Source of the DNA: Bradyrhizobium niftali
GTDB lineage: Bacteria > Pseudomonadota > Alphaproteobacteria > Rhizobiales > Xanthobacteraceae
Assembly (NCBI RefSeq): GCF_004571025.1
Contig: NZ_SPQT01000001.1
Location: forward strand, 372,001 to 436,000
DNA length: 64,000 bases
Direction of reading: 5' to 3'
This document shows positions 33,978 to 44,655 of this stretch, piece after piece. Both the position numbers and the translations under genes were made by a program. Every line of letters begins with the position of its first letter. Position 1 is the stretch's first letter. The notes beneath the pieces are model-generated. The model was not told the DNA's origin. It made no database searches and saw nothing but the letters and a program-made list of their open reading frames with translations.

Positions 33978-35051
33978 ATGCTGAAACTGAAGACGACAAT
34001 CCTCGCGCTGGCGCTGGCCGGCGCTGCGACGATGGCCGCAGGCGTTCCCGCCTCAGCGCAGGACAAGGCGACCGTCGGCATCGCCATGCCGACCAAATCG
34101 TCGGCGCGCTGGATCGACGACGGCAACAACATGGTCAAGGTGCTGAAGGAGCGCGGCTACAACACCGACCTGCAATACGCCGAGGACGACATTCCGAACC
34201 AGCTCTCGCAGGTCGAGAACATGGTGACCAAGGGTGCGAAGGCGCTTGTGATCGCCGCGATCGACGGCACCACGCTGTCCGACGTGCTCAAGCAGGCCAA
34301 GGCCAAGGGCATCACTGTGATCGCCTATGACCGCCTGATCCGCGGCACGCCGAACGTCGACTACTACGCGACCTTCGACAATTTCCAGGTCGGCGTGCTC
34401 CAGGCGGAGTCGCTCGTGCAGGGCCTCGGCCTCAAGGACGGCAAGGGTCCGTTCAACATCGAGCTGTTCGGCGGCTCGCCGGACGACAACAACGCCTACT
34501 TCTTCTATAATGGCGCGATGAGCGTGCTGAAGCCGTACATCGACAGCGGCAAGCTCGTCGTCGTGTCCGGCCAGATGGGGATGGACAAGGTCGCGACCTT
34601 GCGCTGGGACGGCGCCACCGCGCAGGCCCGCATGGACAACCTGCTCAGCGCCTACTACGGCAACAAGAAGGTCAACGCCGTGCTGTCGCCCTATGACGGC
34701 CTGTCGATCGGCATCATCTCCTCGCTGAAGGGCGTGGGCTATGGCAGTGCTGACCAGCCGATGCCCGTCATCTCGGGCCAGGACGCCGAGGTGCCCTCGA
34801 TCAAGGCGATGCTGCGCGGCGATCAGTATTCGACCATCTTCAAGGACACCCGCGACCTCGCCAAGGTGACTGCCGACATGGTCGACGCGGCGCTCGCCGG
34901 CAAGCAGGTCTCGGTCAACGACACCAAGACCTACGAGAACGGCGTCAAGACCGTGCCGTCCTATCTGCTCAAGCCGGTCGTGGTCTACAAGGACAATTGG
35001 GAGAAGGTCCTGGTGGACAGCGGCTACTACAAGAAGGCGCAGTTCCAGTAG
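33978..35051 (+). CDS. chvE: Multiple-sugar binding periplasmic protein ChvE
   Basis: 357 residues from ATG 33978 (AAGGGAGTGAAGC upstream). Signal peptide to [46 protein letters not shown] and [31 protein letters not shown] are strongly ChvE/MmsE-like. In Agrobacterium, ChvE binds galactose, arabinose, glucose and related aldoses, feeds GguAB and also signals to VirA. It is likely co-transcribed with the upstream genes or has its own promoter in 33908-33977. A family B hairpin element separates it from gguA. Confidence 0.92.
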   Translation: MLKLKTTILALALAGAATMAAGVPASAQDKATVGIAMPTKSSARWIDDGNNMVKVLKERGYNTDLQYAEDDIPNQLSQVENMVTKGAKALVIAAIDGTTLSDVLKQAKAKGITVIAYDRLIRGTPNVDYYATFDNFQVGVLQAESLVQGLGLKDGKGPFNIELFGGSPDDNNAYFFYNGAMSVLKPYIDSGKLVVVSGQMGMDKVATLRWDGATAQARMDNLLSAYYGNKKVNAVLSPYDGLSIGIISSLKGVGYGSADQPMPVISGQDAEVPSIKAMLRGDQYSTIFKDTRDLAKVTADMVDAALAGKQVSVNDTKTYENGVKTVPSYLLKPVVVYKDNWEKVLVDSGYYKKAQFQ

Positions 35052-35064
35052 GATTCTCTCTTTC

Positions 35065-35196
35065 CCCTCTCCCCGCGCGCGGGGAGAGGGTCAGGGTGAG
35101 GGGGGCTCTCCACGGGGACGGTGACAGCTGCCCTCGCGGAGACTCCCCCTCACCCGATCGCTTCGCGATCGACCTCTCCCCGCAAGCGGGGCGAGG
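35065..35196. repeat. Family B palindromic repeat inside the chvE-gguAB operon
   Basis: CCCCTCTCCCCGCGCGCGGG (from 35065) and GACCTCTCCCCGCAAGCGGG (to about 35191) are each hairpins. Between them GGTGAGGGGG (35095-35104) pairs with CCCCCTCACC (35146-35155). The element fills the gap between the binding-protein gene and its ATPase gene. It could protect the upstream mRNA or reduce read-through, giving excess binding protein. Confidence 0.75.
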
Positions 35197-35222
35197 TGAA
35201 GTAACGGATGGGATATGAAGCC

Positions 35223-36800
35223 ATGACCGCCATGCTGGAGATGCGCAACGTCAGCAAGAGTTTTGCCGGCGTCCAGGCGCTGCGCGACGTCAACTTCTCG
35301 GTTCATGCCGGGCAGATCCACGCGCTCGTCGGCGAGAACGGCGCCGGCAAGTCCACGCTGATGAAGGTGCTGAGCGGCGTCTATCCGCACGGCAGCTACG
35401 AGGGCACCATCATCTTCGAGGGGGAGGAGCGCCACTTCCGCGACATCAACGATTCCGAGGCGCTCGGCATCATCATCATTCATCAAGAACTTGCGCTGAT
35501 CCCGCTGATGTCGATCGCGGAGAACATCTTTCTGTCACATCCGCCGTCAAAACTCGGCGTGATCGATCGCGACGAGGTGTACCGGCGCACGCGCGAGCTG
35601 CTGGCGCAGGTCGGCCTCAGGGAATCGCCGGACACGCTGATCACCGATCTCGGCGTCGGCAAGCAGCAGCTGGTCGAGATCGCCAAGGCGCTGTCCAAGC
35701 GGGTGCGGATGCTGATCCTGGACGAGCCGACCGCGAGCCTGAACGAGGCCGACAGTGCCGCGCTGCTCGAACGCCTGATGGTGTTCCGCGAGCAGGGCAT
35801 CGGCTCGATCCTGATCTCGCACAAGCTCAACGAGGTCGCCAAGGTCGCCGACCACATCACCGTGCTGCGCGACGGCCGGACCGTCGACAGCATCGACTGC
35901 CATGCCGAGCCGATCCAGGAAGACCGCATCATCCGCAGCATGGTCAACCGCGATATGGCTCACCGTTTCCCGGAGCGTAGCGCAAAGATCGGCGAGCCGG
36001 TCCTCAACGTTGAGAACTGGTCGGTCTATCACCCCATCCATCCCGAGCGGCAGGTGATCAAAAACGTCGATTTCGGCGTGAAGCGCGGCGAGGTCGTCGG
36101 CATTGCCGGGCTGATGGGCGCCGGCCGCACCGAATTCGCCATGAGCCTGTTCGGCCGCTCCTGGGGCACCGATATCAGCGGCCGGATCCGGCTCGAGGGC
36201 CGGGAAATCGTGCTGTCGAGCGTCGCCGCCGCGATCGACGCGGGCCTTGCCTATGTCACCGAGGACCGCAAGCAGCTCGGCCTGATCCTCGCCGACGACG
36301 TCCGCAAGAACATCACGCTCGCCAGCCTCGACCAGGTCGCGCCTAACCGGGTGATCGACGACATCGCCGAGCTGAAGGTCGCCAGCGACTACCGCAACCG
36401 CATGCGCATCCGCTGCTCCGACGTCTACCAGGAGACCGGCCAGCTCTCCGGCGGCAACCAGCAGAAGGTCGTCCTGTCGAAATGGCTGATGACCGACCCC
36501 AAGGTGCTGATCCTGGACGAGCCGACAAGGGGCATCGACGTCGGTGCCAAATACGAGATTTACTGTATCATCAACGAGCTGGCGGAAGCCGGCCGCGGCG
36601 TCGTGGTGATCTCCTCGGAGATGCCCGAGCTGCTCGGCATCTGCGACCGCATCTGCGTCATGAACGACGGCGCCTTCGTCGGAGAGTTCAAGGGCGCCGA
36701 GGCGACGCAGGAGAAGATCATGCGCGCCATCATGCGCAACCAGAGAAGCAACGGAAACGGCGTGCCTGAGGCCGCGGAGATGGGAGGATTGCAGCCATGA
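35223..36800 (+). CDS. gguA: Sugar ABC importer double ATPase GguA
   Basis: About 525 residues from ATG 35223 (GGGA ten bases upstream); ATGs at 35208 and 35232 are also in frame. Two ABC modules: GENGAGKST and MLILDEPTASLNEA in the first; a degenerate GLMGAGRTEF, then LSGGNQQKVVLSKWL and VLILDEPTRGIDVG in the second. Among XylG/MglA-type proteins the long module linker and the MVNRDMAHRFP segment resemble GguA. It couples ATP hydrolysis to uptake of ChvE-bound sugars through GguB. Confidence 0.92.
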   Translation: MTAMLEMRNVSKSFAGVQALRDVNFSVHAGQIHALVGENGAGKSTLMKVLSGVYPHGSYEGTIIFEGEERHFRDINDSEALGIIIIHQELALIPLMSIAENIFLSHPPSKLGVIDRDEVYRRTRELLAQVGLRESPDTLITDLGVGKQQLVEIAKALSKRVRMLILDEPTASLNEADSAALLERLMVFREQGIGSILISHKLNEVAKVADHITVLRDGRTVDSIDCHAEPIQEDRIIRSMVNRDMAHRFPERSAKIGEPVLNVENWSVYHPIHPERQVIKNVDFGVKRGEVVGIAGLMGAGRTEFAMSLFGRSWGTDISGRIRLEGREIVLSSVAAAIDAGLAYVTEDRKQLGLILADDVRKNITLASLDQVAPNRVIDDIAELKVASDYRNRMRIRCSDVYQETGQLSGGNQQKVVLSKWLMTDPKVLILDEPTRGIDVGAKYEIYCIINELAEAGRGVVVISSEMPELLGICDRICVMNDGAFVGEFKGAEATQEKIMRAIMRNQRSNGNGVPEAAEMGGLQP

Positions 36801-37987
36801 CCGACAAGACGGTTTCGCTGCCCGAGGAGCGCCGGCACGGCAGCTTCATCAAGAACAATTTGCGCAATTACGGCATGCTGATGTCGCTGATCGCGATCAT
36901 GCTGTTCTTCCAGGTCATGACCGGCGGCACGCTGCTCCAGCCGCTCAATTTGACCAACCTGGTGCTTCAGAACAGCTACATCGTCATCATGGCGCTCGGC
37001 ATGCTGCTGGTGATCGTCACCGGCCATATCGACCTCTCGGTCGGTTCGGTCGCGGGCTTCGTCGGCGCGGTGGCCGCCGTGCTGATGGTGACCTGGAAGG
37101 TCGACTACACGCTGGCCTTCATTGCCTGCCTGCTGCTGGGCGCCGCGATCGGTGCGGCGCAGGGCTATTGGGTGGCCTATTTCAAGATTCCGTCCTTCAT
37201 CGTGACGCTGGCCGGCATGCTGGTGTTCAAGGGCCTTGCGCTTGCGGTGTTGCAGGGCCAGTCGCTCGGGCCGTTTCCGGCGACCTTCCAGAAACTGTCC
37301 TCGGGCTTCATTCCGGAGATCCTGCCCGAGGCCGGCACGCTGCATCCGACCTCCATGCTGATCGGTGCCTTGCTCGCGCTCGGCCTCGTCTATGCCAGCG
37401 CCAAGGGAAGGTCGCGCGAGCAGTTACACGGCATCGAGGTCGAGCCCTACGCGTTCTTCCTCGGCAAGAGCATCCTGCTGGCCTGCGCCGTGCTCTATTT
37501 CACCTATCTGATCGCCTCGCATCGCGGCCTGCCCAACGTGCTGGTGATCATGACCGCGCTGATCGCGCTCTACGGCTTCGTCACCCGCCGCACCGTGATC
37601 GGCCGGCAGGTCTACGCAGTCGGCGGCAACGCGAAAGCTGCAAGCCTGTCGGGCATCAAGACGGAGCGGCTGACCTTCTTCACCTTCGTCAACATGGGCG
37701 TGCTGGCCGCGCTCGCCGGCCTCGTCTTCGCCGCGCGTCTCAACACCGCGACGCCGAAGGCGGGCTTGGGCTTCGAGCTCGACGTCATCGCCGCCTGCTT
37801 CATCGGCGGCGCCTCGGCCTATGGCGGTGTCGGACGCGTCGGCGGCGCCGTGGTCGGCGCCATGATCATGGGCGTGATGAACAACGGCATGTCCATCCTC
37901 GGCATCGGCATCGACTATCAGCAGGTCATCAAGGGCCTGGTGCTGCTGGGGGCCGTGTGCATCGACGTGTATAACCAGCGGCGGTGA
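36797..37987 (+). CDS. gguB: Sugar ABC importer permease GguB
   Basis: 396 residues from ATG 36797, overlapping the gguA stop as ATGA. Ten or more membrane helices, with the family signature VTGHIDLSVGSVAGFVGA and the late CFIGGASAYGGVGRVGG. Its length, with an extra loop (GRSREQLHGIEVEPYAF) near the middle, fits GguB/XylH-like permeases rather than the 320-residue RbsC. It is the last gene of the sugar locus; a family A repeat follows after 12 bp. Confidence 0.92.
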   Translation: MTDKTVSLPEERRHGSFIKNNLRNYGMLMSLIAIMLFFQVMTGGTLLQPLNLTNLVLQNSYIVIMALGMLLVIVTGHIDLSVGSVAGFVGAVAAVLMVTWKVDYTLAFIACLLLGAAIGAAQGYWVAYFKIPSFIVTLAGMLVFKGLALAVLQGQSLGPFPATFQKLSSGFIPEILPEAGTLHPTSMLIGALLALGLVYASAKGRSREQLHGIEVEPYAFFLGKSILLACAVLYFTYLIASHRGLPNVLVIMTALIALYGFVTRRTVIGRQVYAVGGNAKAASLSGIKTERLTFFTFVNMGVLAALAGLVFAARLNTATPKAGLGFELDVIAACFIGGASAYGGVGRVGGAVVGAMIMGVMNNGMSILGIGIDYQQVIKGLVLLGAVCIDVYNQRR

Positions 37988-37999
37988 CGCTTCGTAGTC

Positions 38000-38112
38000 G
38001 TAGGGTGGGCAAAGGCGCGTAAGCGCCGTGCCCACCATCTTTCCACGATCGCGCGAGAAGTGGTGGGCACGCGTCCACCTTCGAGCTACGGCGGCCGCTT
38101 TGCCCACCCTAC
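38000..38112. repeat. Family A palindromic repeat, copy 2
   Basis: GTAGGGTGGGCAAAG (38000-38014) pairs with CTTTGCCCACCCTAC (38098-38112), as in the copy at 14895. The 113-bp element closes the gguB transcript. The rest of the gap to 38260 shows nothing I can name. Confidence 0.75.
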
Positions 38113-38260
38113 GGCAGTCGCGACTGCGTCGCCGCCGGAAGCCCTCGACGCCTCGCGCTTGAATGCATCTTGTCGAAGACACCCGCAAATCCGTTCAGGA
38201 AGCGCGCCGGCTCGGCATCGACGTTTCTTCGGCGTTTGTTCCGCGCGACTTCCCGTTCGG

Positions 38261-38276
38261 GTGAGCTATTGCTCAC
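38261..38276. promoter_or_regulatory. SorC-type operator before the HAD-sorC unit
   Basis: GTGAGC-TATT-GCTCAC is a perfect palindrome, 28 bp before the start of the HAD gene. Its core TGAGC-N4-GCTCA is repeated at 40441-40454 before the transport operon. The SorC regulator encoded between the two sites is the likely binder, acting on its own promoter here. Confidence 0.65.
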
Positions 38277-38303
38277 TTGATGGGTATATGATCGAATGAC
38301 CGG

Positions 38304-38966
38304 ATGGACCAAAGTCGGCCGAAACCCGATCTCATCATCTTCGATTGCGACGGCGTGCTCGTCGACAGCGAGCTATTGAGCTGCCGGTGCCTGTCCGAGG
38401 TGCTGGCCGAATTCGGCCTCCCGCTCAGCGAAGAGCAGGCGCTCGAGCTGTTTCTCGGACGCAGCACCAAGGCGATCGAGCAGCATTACCGTGATCTCGG
38501 GCAGGTCGTGCCGGATGGCTTTCTGCCGCGCCTGAAGTCGCGCGTGCTGGAGACGTTTGCCGCCTCGCTCGAGCCGATCCCCGGGGTCGGGGCGGTGATC
38601 TCCAAACTCACCACGCCGTTCTGCGTGGCCTCGTCCAGCGACATCGACCGCGTCTCGCTTTCGCTCGATGTCACCGGTCTTCGGGCGCATTTCGGCGCGC
38701 GGCTCTACACTGCGCAGATGGTCAGGCACGGCAAGCCGGCGCCGGATCTCTTCCTCCACGCGGCGGCGCAGATGGGCGCGGAGCCCCCGCGCGCGCTGGT
38801 GATCGAGGACAGCGTCAGCGGCGTGCAGGCGGGCAAGGCGGCCGGCATGACCGTCTGGGGATTTGTCGGCGGCAGCCATTATCGCGCCCGCGGCGGCCGC
38901 GCTATATTGTCCGCCGCCGGGGCCGATCGGGTCTTCTCGCGCATGAGCGATTTCTGGGAGGCGTGA
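38304..38966 (+). CDS. HAD-superfamily sugar phosphatase/phosphoglycolate phosphatase-like
   Basis: 220 residues from ATG 38304. HAD motif I FDCDGVLVDSE (two catalytic Asp), motif II SSSD, motif III Lys in RHGKPAPDLFL, and motif IV IEDSVSGVQAG. The cap inserted between motifs I and II makes it subfamily IA, with sugar phosphates and beta-phosphoglucomutase-like substrates. It is coupled to the regulator gene (GTGA overlap option) and belongs to the polyol locus. A dephosphorylation of a toxic sugar or polyol phosphate is plausible. Confidence 0.85.
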   Translation: MDQSRPKPDLIIFDCDGVLVDSELLSCRCLSEVLAEFGLPLSEEQALELFLGRSTKAIEQHYRDLGQVVPDGFLPRLKSRVLETFAASLEPIPGVGAVISKLTTPFCVASSSDIDRVSLSLDVTGLRAHFGARLYTAQMVRHGKPAPDLFLHAAAQMGAEPPRALVIEDSVSGVQAGKAAGMTVWGFVGGSHYRARGGRAILSAAGADRVFSRMSDFWEA

Positions 38967-38974
38967 TTTCAGCC

Positions 38975-39925
38975 ATGGCCGCCGAGAACGACAAATCGAG
39001 ACTCGACGACGCCGCGCGGGCCGGCTGGCTCTATTTCATCGCCGGCCACACCCAGGACGAGATCGCGAAGATGCTCCAGGTCTCGCGCGCCTCGGCGCAG
39101 CGGCTGGTCTCGCTCTGCCTTGCCGAGCGTCTCATCACCTTCAGGCTCGAACATCCCATCGCCGCCTGCATGGAATTGGCGGCGCGCCTGAAGCAGCGGT
39201 TCGATCTCGTCCATTGCGAGGTGGTGCCGGAAGATCCCGCCGCGCCGCAGGCGACCGCCGGTATTGCCGAGCGCTGCGCCAACCTGCTCGACTCCACGCT
39301 GCGCTCGGAGACCCCCGTCATCGTCGCGCTCGGCACGGGACGGGCGGTGCGCGCCGCGGTCGAGCGCGTCACGCCGATCGACCGGCCCAATCACCAGATC
39401 GTCTCGCTGGTCGGCAACATCTCCGCCGACGGTTCGGCAAGCTTCTACGACACCGTCGGCCGGCTCGCCGACCGTACCGGCGCGCGGCACTACCCGATGC
39501 CGCTGCCGTTCCTGATGTCGTCGGAGGACGAACGCAACAAGATGGTGCGCATCGAGCCGATCGCGAAGGTGAAGGCGGTCGCGGCCAAGGCCGATTTACG
39601 CCTCGTCGGCATCGGCCAGATGGACCAGAAGGCGCAGGTCCATGTCGACGGCTTCGTCACCCGCGACGAATTGTTCGAGATGATGCGCCTGGGGGCGATC
39701 GGCGAGATCACCGGCTGGGCCTATGACGCCAAGGGCCGCATGCTCAAGGCCGGCACCAACAAGCGCCTCACCAGCATTCCCCCGGAAGTGCCGGCCAAGA
39801 CCACGACCATCGGCGCCGCGGTCGGCGCCGCCAAGGTCCCGGCGATCACGGCGGCGTTGAGCGGAGGCCTGATCAACGGCCTGATCACGGACGAGGCGAC
39901 GGCAAGGGCGATTTTGGAGCGCTGA
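38975..39925 (+). CDS. SorC family transcriptional regulator
   Basis: About 316 residues from ATG 38975; a GTG at 38963 overlaps the HAD stop but lies too close to the GGAGG. N-terminal helix-turn-helix HTQDEIAKMLQVSRASAQRLVSLCLAERLI (about 25-55). The sugar-phosphate-binding domain follows, with VIVALGTGRAVRAAVERV and ERNKMVRIEP. SorC proteins respond to phosphorylated sugars. The palindromes at 38261 and 40441 are its probable sites. Its 3' end has a decayed second copy at 40108-40187. Confidence 0.88.
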   Translation: MAAENDKSRLDDAARAGWLYFIAGHTQDEIAKMLQVSRASAQRLVSLCLAERLITFRLEHPIAACMELAARLKQRFDLVHCEVVPEDPAAPQATAGIAERCANLLDSTLRSETPVIVALGTGRAVRAAVERVTPIDRPNHQIVSLVGNISADGSASFYDTVGRLADRTGARHYPMPLPFLMSSEDERNKMVRIEPIAKVKAVAAKADLRLVGIGQMDQKAQVHVDGFVTRDELFEMMRLGAIGEITGWAYDAKGRMLKAGTNKRLTSIPPEVPAKTTTIGAAVGAAKVPAITAALSGGLINGLITDEATARAILER

Positions 39926-39980
39926 GGCGGGGTAGCGCTTCCAGCGTCAGCGAGGCGAATGGTCTCTCCACCCACATCGG

Positions 39981-40085
39981 TGTCATCGTCCGCGAAGGCG
40001 GACGATCCAGTACGCCGCGGCCACGCTTGGGGCAAACCAATAGACGACACGGCGTACTGGATGCCCCGCCTGCGCGGGGCATGAC
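39981..40085. repeat. Family C palindromic repeat, copy 2
   Basis: TGTCAT and ATGAC mark the ends. ATCCAGTACGCCG (40005-40017) pairs with CGGCGTACTGGAT (40050-40062), flanked by mini-hairpins GTCCGCGAAGGCGGAC and GCCCCGCCTGCGCGGGGC. The element could form a three-stem cruciform. It lies 55 bp after the sorC stop. Confidence 0.75.
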
Positions 40086-40107
40086 GCTGAGTGTGGGCGA
40101 TAGCTCG

Positions 40108-40187
40108 GCGCCTCACCAGCATTCCGCCGGAAGTGCCGGCGAAGGCCACGACCATCGGCGCCTCGGTCGGCGCTGGAGCGCTGAGGC
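40108..40187 (+). pseudogene. Decayed duplicate of the sorC 3' end
   Basis: Bases 40108-40173 match 39763-39829 of the SorC gene (GCGCCTCACCAGCATTCC...GGTCGGCGC) with several substitutions and a small length change. Then GGAGCGCTGAGGCG (40174-40187) matches 39916-39929, spanning the original stop. About 86 bp between these two blocks are missing in the copy. With the repeat at 40212 it forms a tandem copy of the unit sorC tail plus family C element. Confidence 0.75.
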
Positions 40188-40211
40188 GCGGGATTTCGCT
40201 GCTCGCGCCGC

Positions 40212-40317
40212 TGTCATCGTCCGCGAAGGCGGACGATCCAGTACGCCGCGGCCACGCTTGAGGCAAACCAATAGACGTCACGGAGTACTGGATGCCCCGC
40301 CTTCGCGGGGCATGACA
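40212..40317. repeat. Family C palindromic repeat, copy 3
   Basis: Nearly the same sequence as the element at 39981 (same inner spacer CCACGCTTGxGGCAAACCAA), bounded by TGTCAT and ATGACA. The two copies differ by a few bases. From 40318 to the promoter at 40399 I see nothing else. Confidence 0.75.
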
Positions 40318-40398
40318 GCGTGGGTGAGGCTACACCTCCATCCTCACTCCCTCCCGCACCGCAGCACTCATAAGTTGCCAAAACGCCCGCGCGCCTGC

Positions 40399-40454
40399 TT
40401 GACAATCCTACGTCCGTGAGGTGAACATACGCCCAACGCGTGAGCATATGCTCA
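40399..40454 (+). promoter_or_regulatory. Promoter and tandem SorC-type operators before the polyol transport operon
   Basis: TTGACA at 40399-40404 is a consensus -35. The palindrome TGAGCATATGCTCA (40441-40454) and a weaker relative TGAACATACGCCCA (40422-40435) lie 19 bp apart, centre to centre. They cover the expected -10 and start region, so bound regulator would block transcription. The binding-protein gene starts at 40480. The -10 itself is weak. Confidence 0.6.
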
Positions 40455-40479
40455 AAACGCGAGTTTGAGGGAGGTCACC

Positions 40480-41790
<1,311 letters not shown>

Positions 41791-41884
41791 ACCCGAGCTC
41801 TCCCTCCTGAGCTCAAACTGGCGGCCATCCACCAGCCCAGCCCCGGCGGATGGCCGCCTTCTTCCCCAAGAGGAGAAGTCAGGG

Positions 41885-42757
41885 ATGGCAACCCGGCAGA
41901 CGCAGTTTCTGGCGCGCGCGCTCCTGACCCCGGCCGTCGGGCTCCTGTTCATCTGGATGATCGTCCCGCTCGCGCTGACGCTCTATTTCTCGACGCTGCA
42001 TTACAGCCTGCTCGATCCCGGCTCCGAGGCGTTCGTCGGGCTTGAGAATTTCCGTTACTTCCTCACCGATCCTGCCTTCCTGGCTTCGCTCCAGAACACC
42101 CTGGTGCTGGTCGGCTCGGTGCTGGCGCTGACCATCCTGCTCGGCATTCCGCTGGCGCTGTTGATGGACCAGCCGGTGATCGGCCGCAACATCGTGCGGC
42201 TGATGGTGATCGCGCCGTTCTTCGTGATGCCGACGGTGAGCGCGCTGGTCTGGAAGAACCTGTTGATGCATCCGGTGTCCGGCTTGTTCGCCTGGCTCGC
42301 CAAGCTTGTCGGGCTGACGCCGATCGACTGGTTCACCGACGCGCCGCTGCTCGCGGTGATCCTGATCGTGGCCTGGCAATGGCTGCCGTTCGCGACGCTG
42401 ATTTTGCTGACCGCTTTGCAATCGCTCGACGAGGAGCAGAAGGAAGCCGCCGAGATGGACGGTGCCAGCGCGCTCTCGTCTTTTATCTACATCACGCTGC
42501 CGCACATGGCGCGTCCCATCACGGTGGTGATCCTGATCGAGACCATCTTCCTGCTCACGGTGTTTGCCGAGATCTTCGTCACCACGGGCGGCGGGCCGGG
42601 CCTTCAGACCACCAACATCGCCTTCCTGATCTATTCGCAAGCGCTGATCCAGTTCGACGTCGGCAGCGCGTCGGCCGGCGGGCTGGTCGCCGTCGTGATC
42701 GCCAACATCGTCGCCTTCTTCCTTGTCCGCATCGTCGGCCGCAACCTGGAGGCTTGA
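41885..42757 (+). CDS. Polyol ABC importer permease (SmoF-like)
   Basis: 290 residues from ATG 41885 (AAGAGGAGAAGTCAGGG upstream). Six membrane segments of the MalF/UgpA class; EAA loop LDEEQKEAAEMDGASALSSFIYITLPHMARP (about 180-210). It pairs with the next gene product to form the channel. Confidence 0.9.
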   Translation: MATRQTQFLARALLTPAVGLLFIWMIVPLALTLYFSTLHYSLLDPGSEAFVGLENFRYFLTDPAFLASLQNTLVLVGSVLALTILLGIPLALLMDQPVIGRNIVRLMVIAPFFVMPTVSALVWKNLLMHPVSGLFAWLAKLVGLTPIDWFTDAPLLAVILIVAWQWLPFATLILLTALQSLDEEQKEAAEMDGASALSSFIYITLPHMARPITVVILIETIFLLTVFAEIFVTTGGGPGLQTTNIAFLIYSQALIQFDVGSASAGGLVAVVIANIVAFFLVRIVGRNLEA

Positions 42758-42760
42758 ACA

Positions 42761-43591
42761 ATGGCGCGGAAGGAAACGACGCAGCGGGTGGTGATATCGA
42801 CGATCGGGGCGTGGTTCTTCGGCTTCCTGATCTTCTTCCCGATCCTCTGGATGGTGCTGGCAAGCTTCAAGACAGAGCTCGAGGCCTTCGCCATTCCGCC
42901 GTCCTTCCTGTTCTTCCACTGGACCACCGAGAACTACGTCACCGTGCAGGAGCGCAGCGACTATCTGCACCATGCGATGAACTCGATCATCATCGCCGGC
43001 GGTTCGACGCTGATCGCGCTCCTGATCGCGATCCCGGCGGCGTGGTCGATGGCGTTCTCGCCGACCAAGCGCACCAAGGACATCCTGCTCTGGATGCTCT
43101 CGACCAAGATGATGCCGCCGGTCGGCGTGCTCGTGCCGATCTACCTGATCTACAAGTCCTTCGGCCTGCTCGATTCCCGCATCGGGCTCGTCTTCATCCT
43201 CTGCCTCGGCAACCTGCCGATCGTGATCTGGATGCTCTTCACCTATTTCAAGGAGATCCCGCGCGACATCCTCGAAGCCGCGCGCATGGACGGCGCCACC
43301 ATCGGCCGCGAGCTTGTCTATGTCTTGACGCCGATGGCGATCCCGGGCCTGGCATCGACCATGCTGCTCAATCTGATCCTGGCCTGGAACGAGGCGTTCT
43401 GGACGCTCAATTTGGCGACGTCGGACGCTGCGCCGCTCACCACGTTCATTGCGTCCTATTCGAGCCCGGAAGGGCTGTTCTGGGCCAAGCTGTCGGCGGC
43501 CTCGACGCTGGCGATCGCGCCCATTCTCGTCCTCGGTTGGTTCAGCCAGAAGCAGCTCGTGCGCGGGCTCACCTTTGGCGCGGTAAAGTAA
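42761..43591 (+). CDS. Polyol ABC importer permease (SmoG-like)
   Basis: 276 residues from ATG 42761, three bases after the first permease gene. Six membrane segments of the MalG/UgpE class; EAA loop [31 protein letters not shown] (about 165-195). The [25 protein letters not shown] segment is typical of SmoG. Confidence 0.9.
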   Translation: MARKETTQRVVISTIGAWFFGFLIFFPILWMVLASFKTELEAFAIPPSFLFFHWTTENYVTVQERSDYLHHAMNSIIIAGGSTLIALLIAIPAAWSMAFSPTKRTKDILLWMLSTKMMPPVGVLVPIYLIYKSFGLLDSRIGLVFILCLGNLPIVIWMLFTYFKEIPRDILEAARMDGATIGRELVYVLTPMAIPGLASTMLLNLILAWNEAFWTLNLATSDAAPLTTFIASYSSPEGLFWAKLSAASTLAIAPILVLGWFSQKQLVRGLTFGAVK

Positions 43592-43607
43592 GAAGGGCTG
43601 CCGGATC

Positions 43608-44615
<1,008 letters not shown>

Positions 44616-44655
44616 CAAGAAACGGCAAGAGACGGCAAGAGACGGAAAAACCAAC

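Noticed and set aside
39981..40317. A CRISPR-like pair of repeated units
   Set aside because: Only two units of about 105 bp with internal dyad symmetry; no short direct repeats with regular spacers and no cas genes. It is a palindromic repeat family.
44626..44650. Short tandem repeat of ACGGCAAGAG before the dehydrogenase gene as a phase-variation tract
   Set aside because: Only two and a half imperfect units, outside the coding frame; too short to suggest slippage control.
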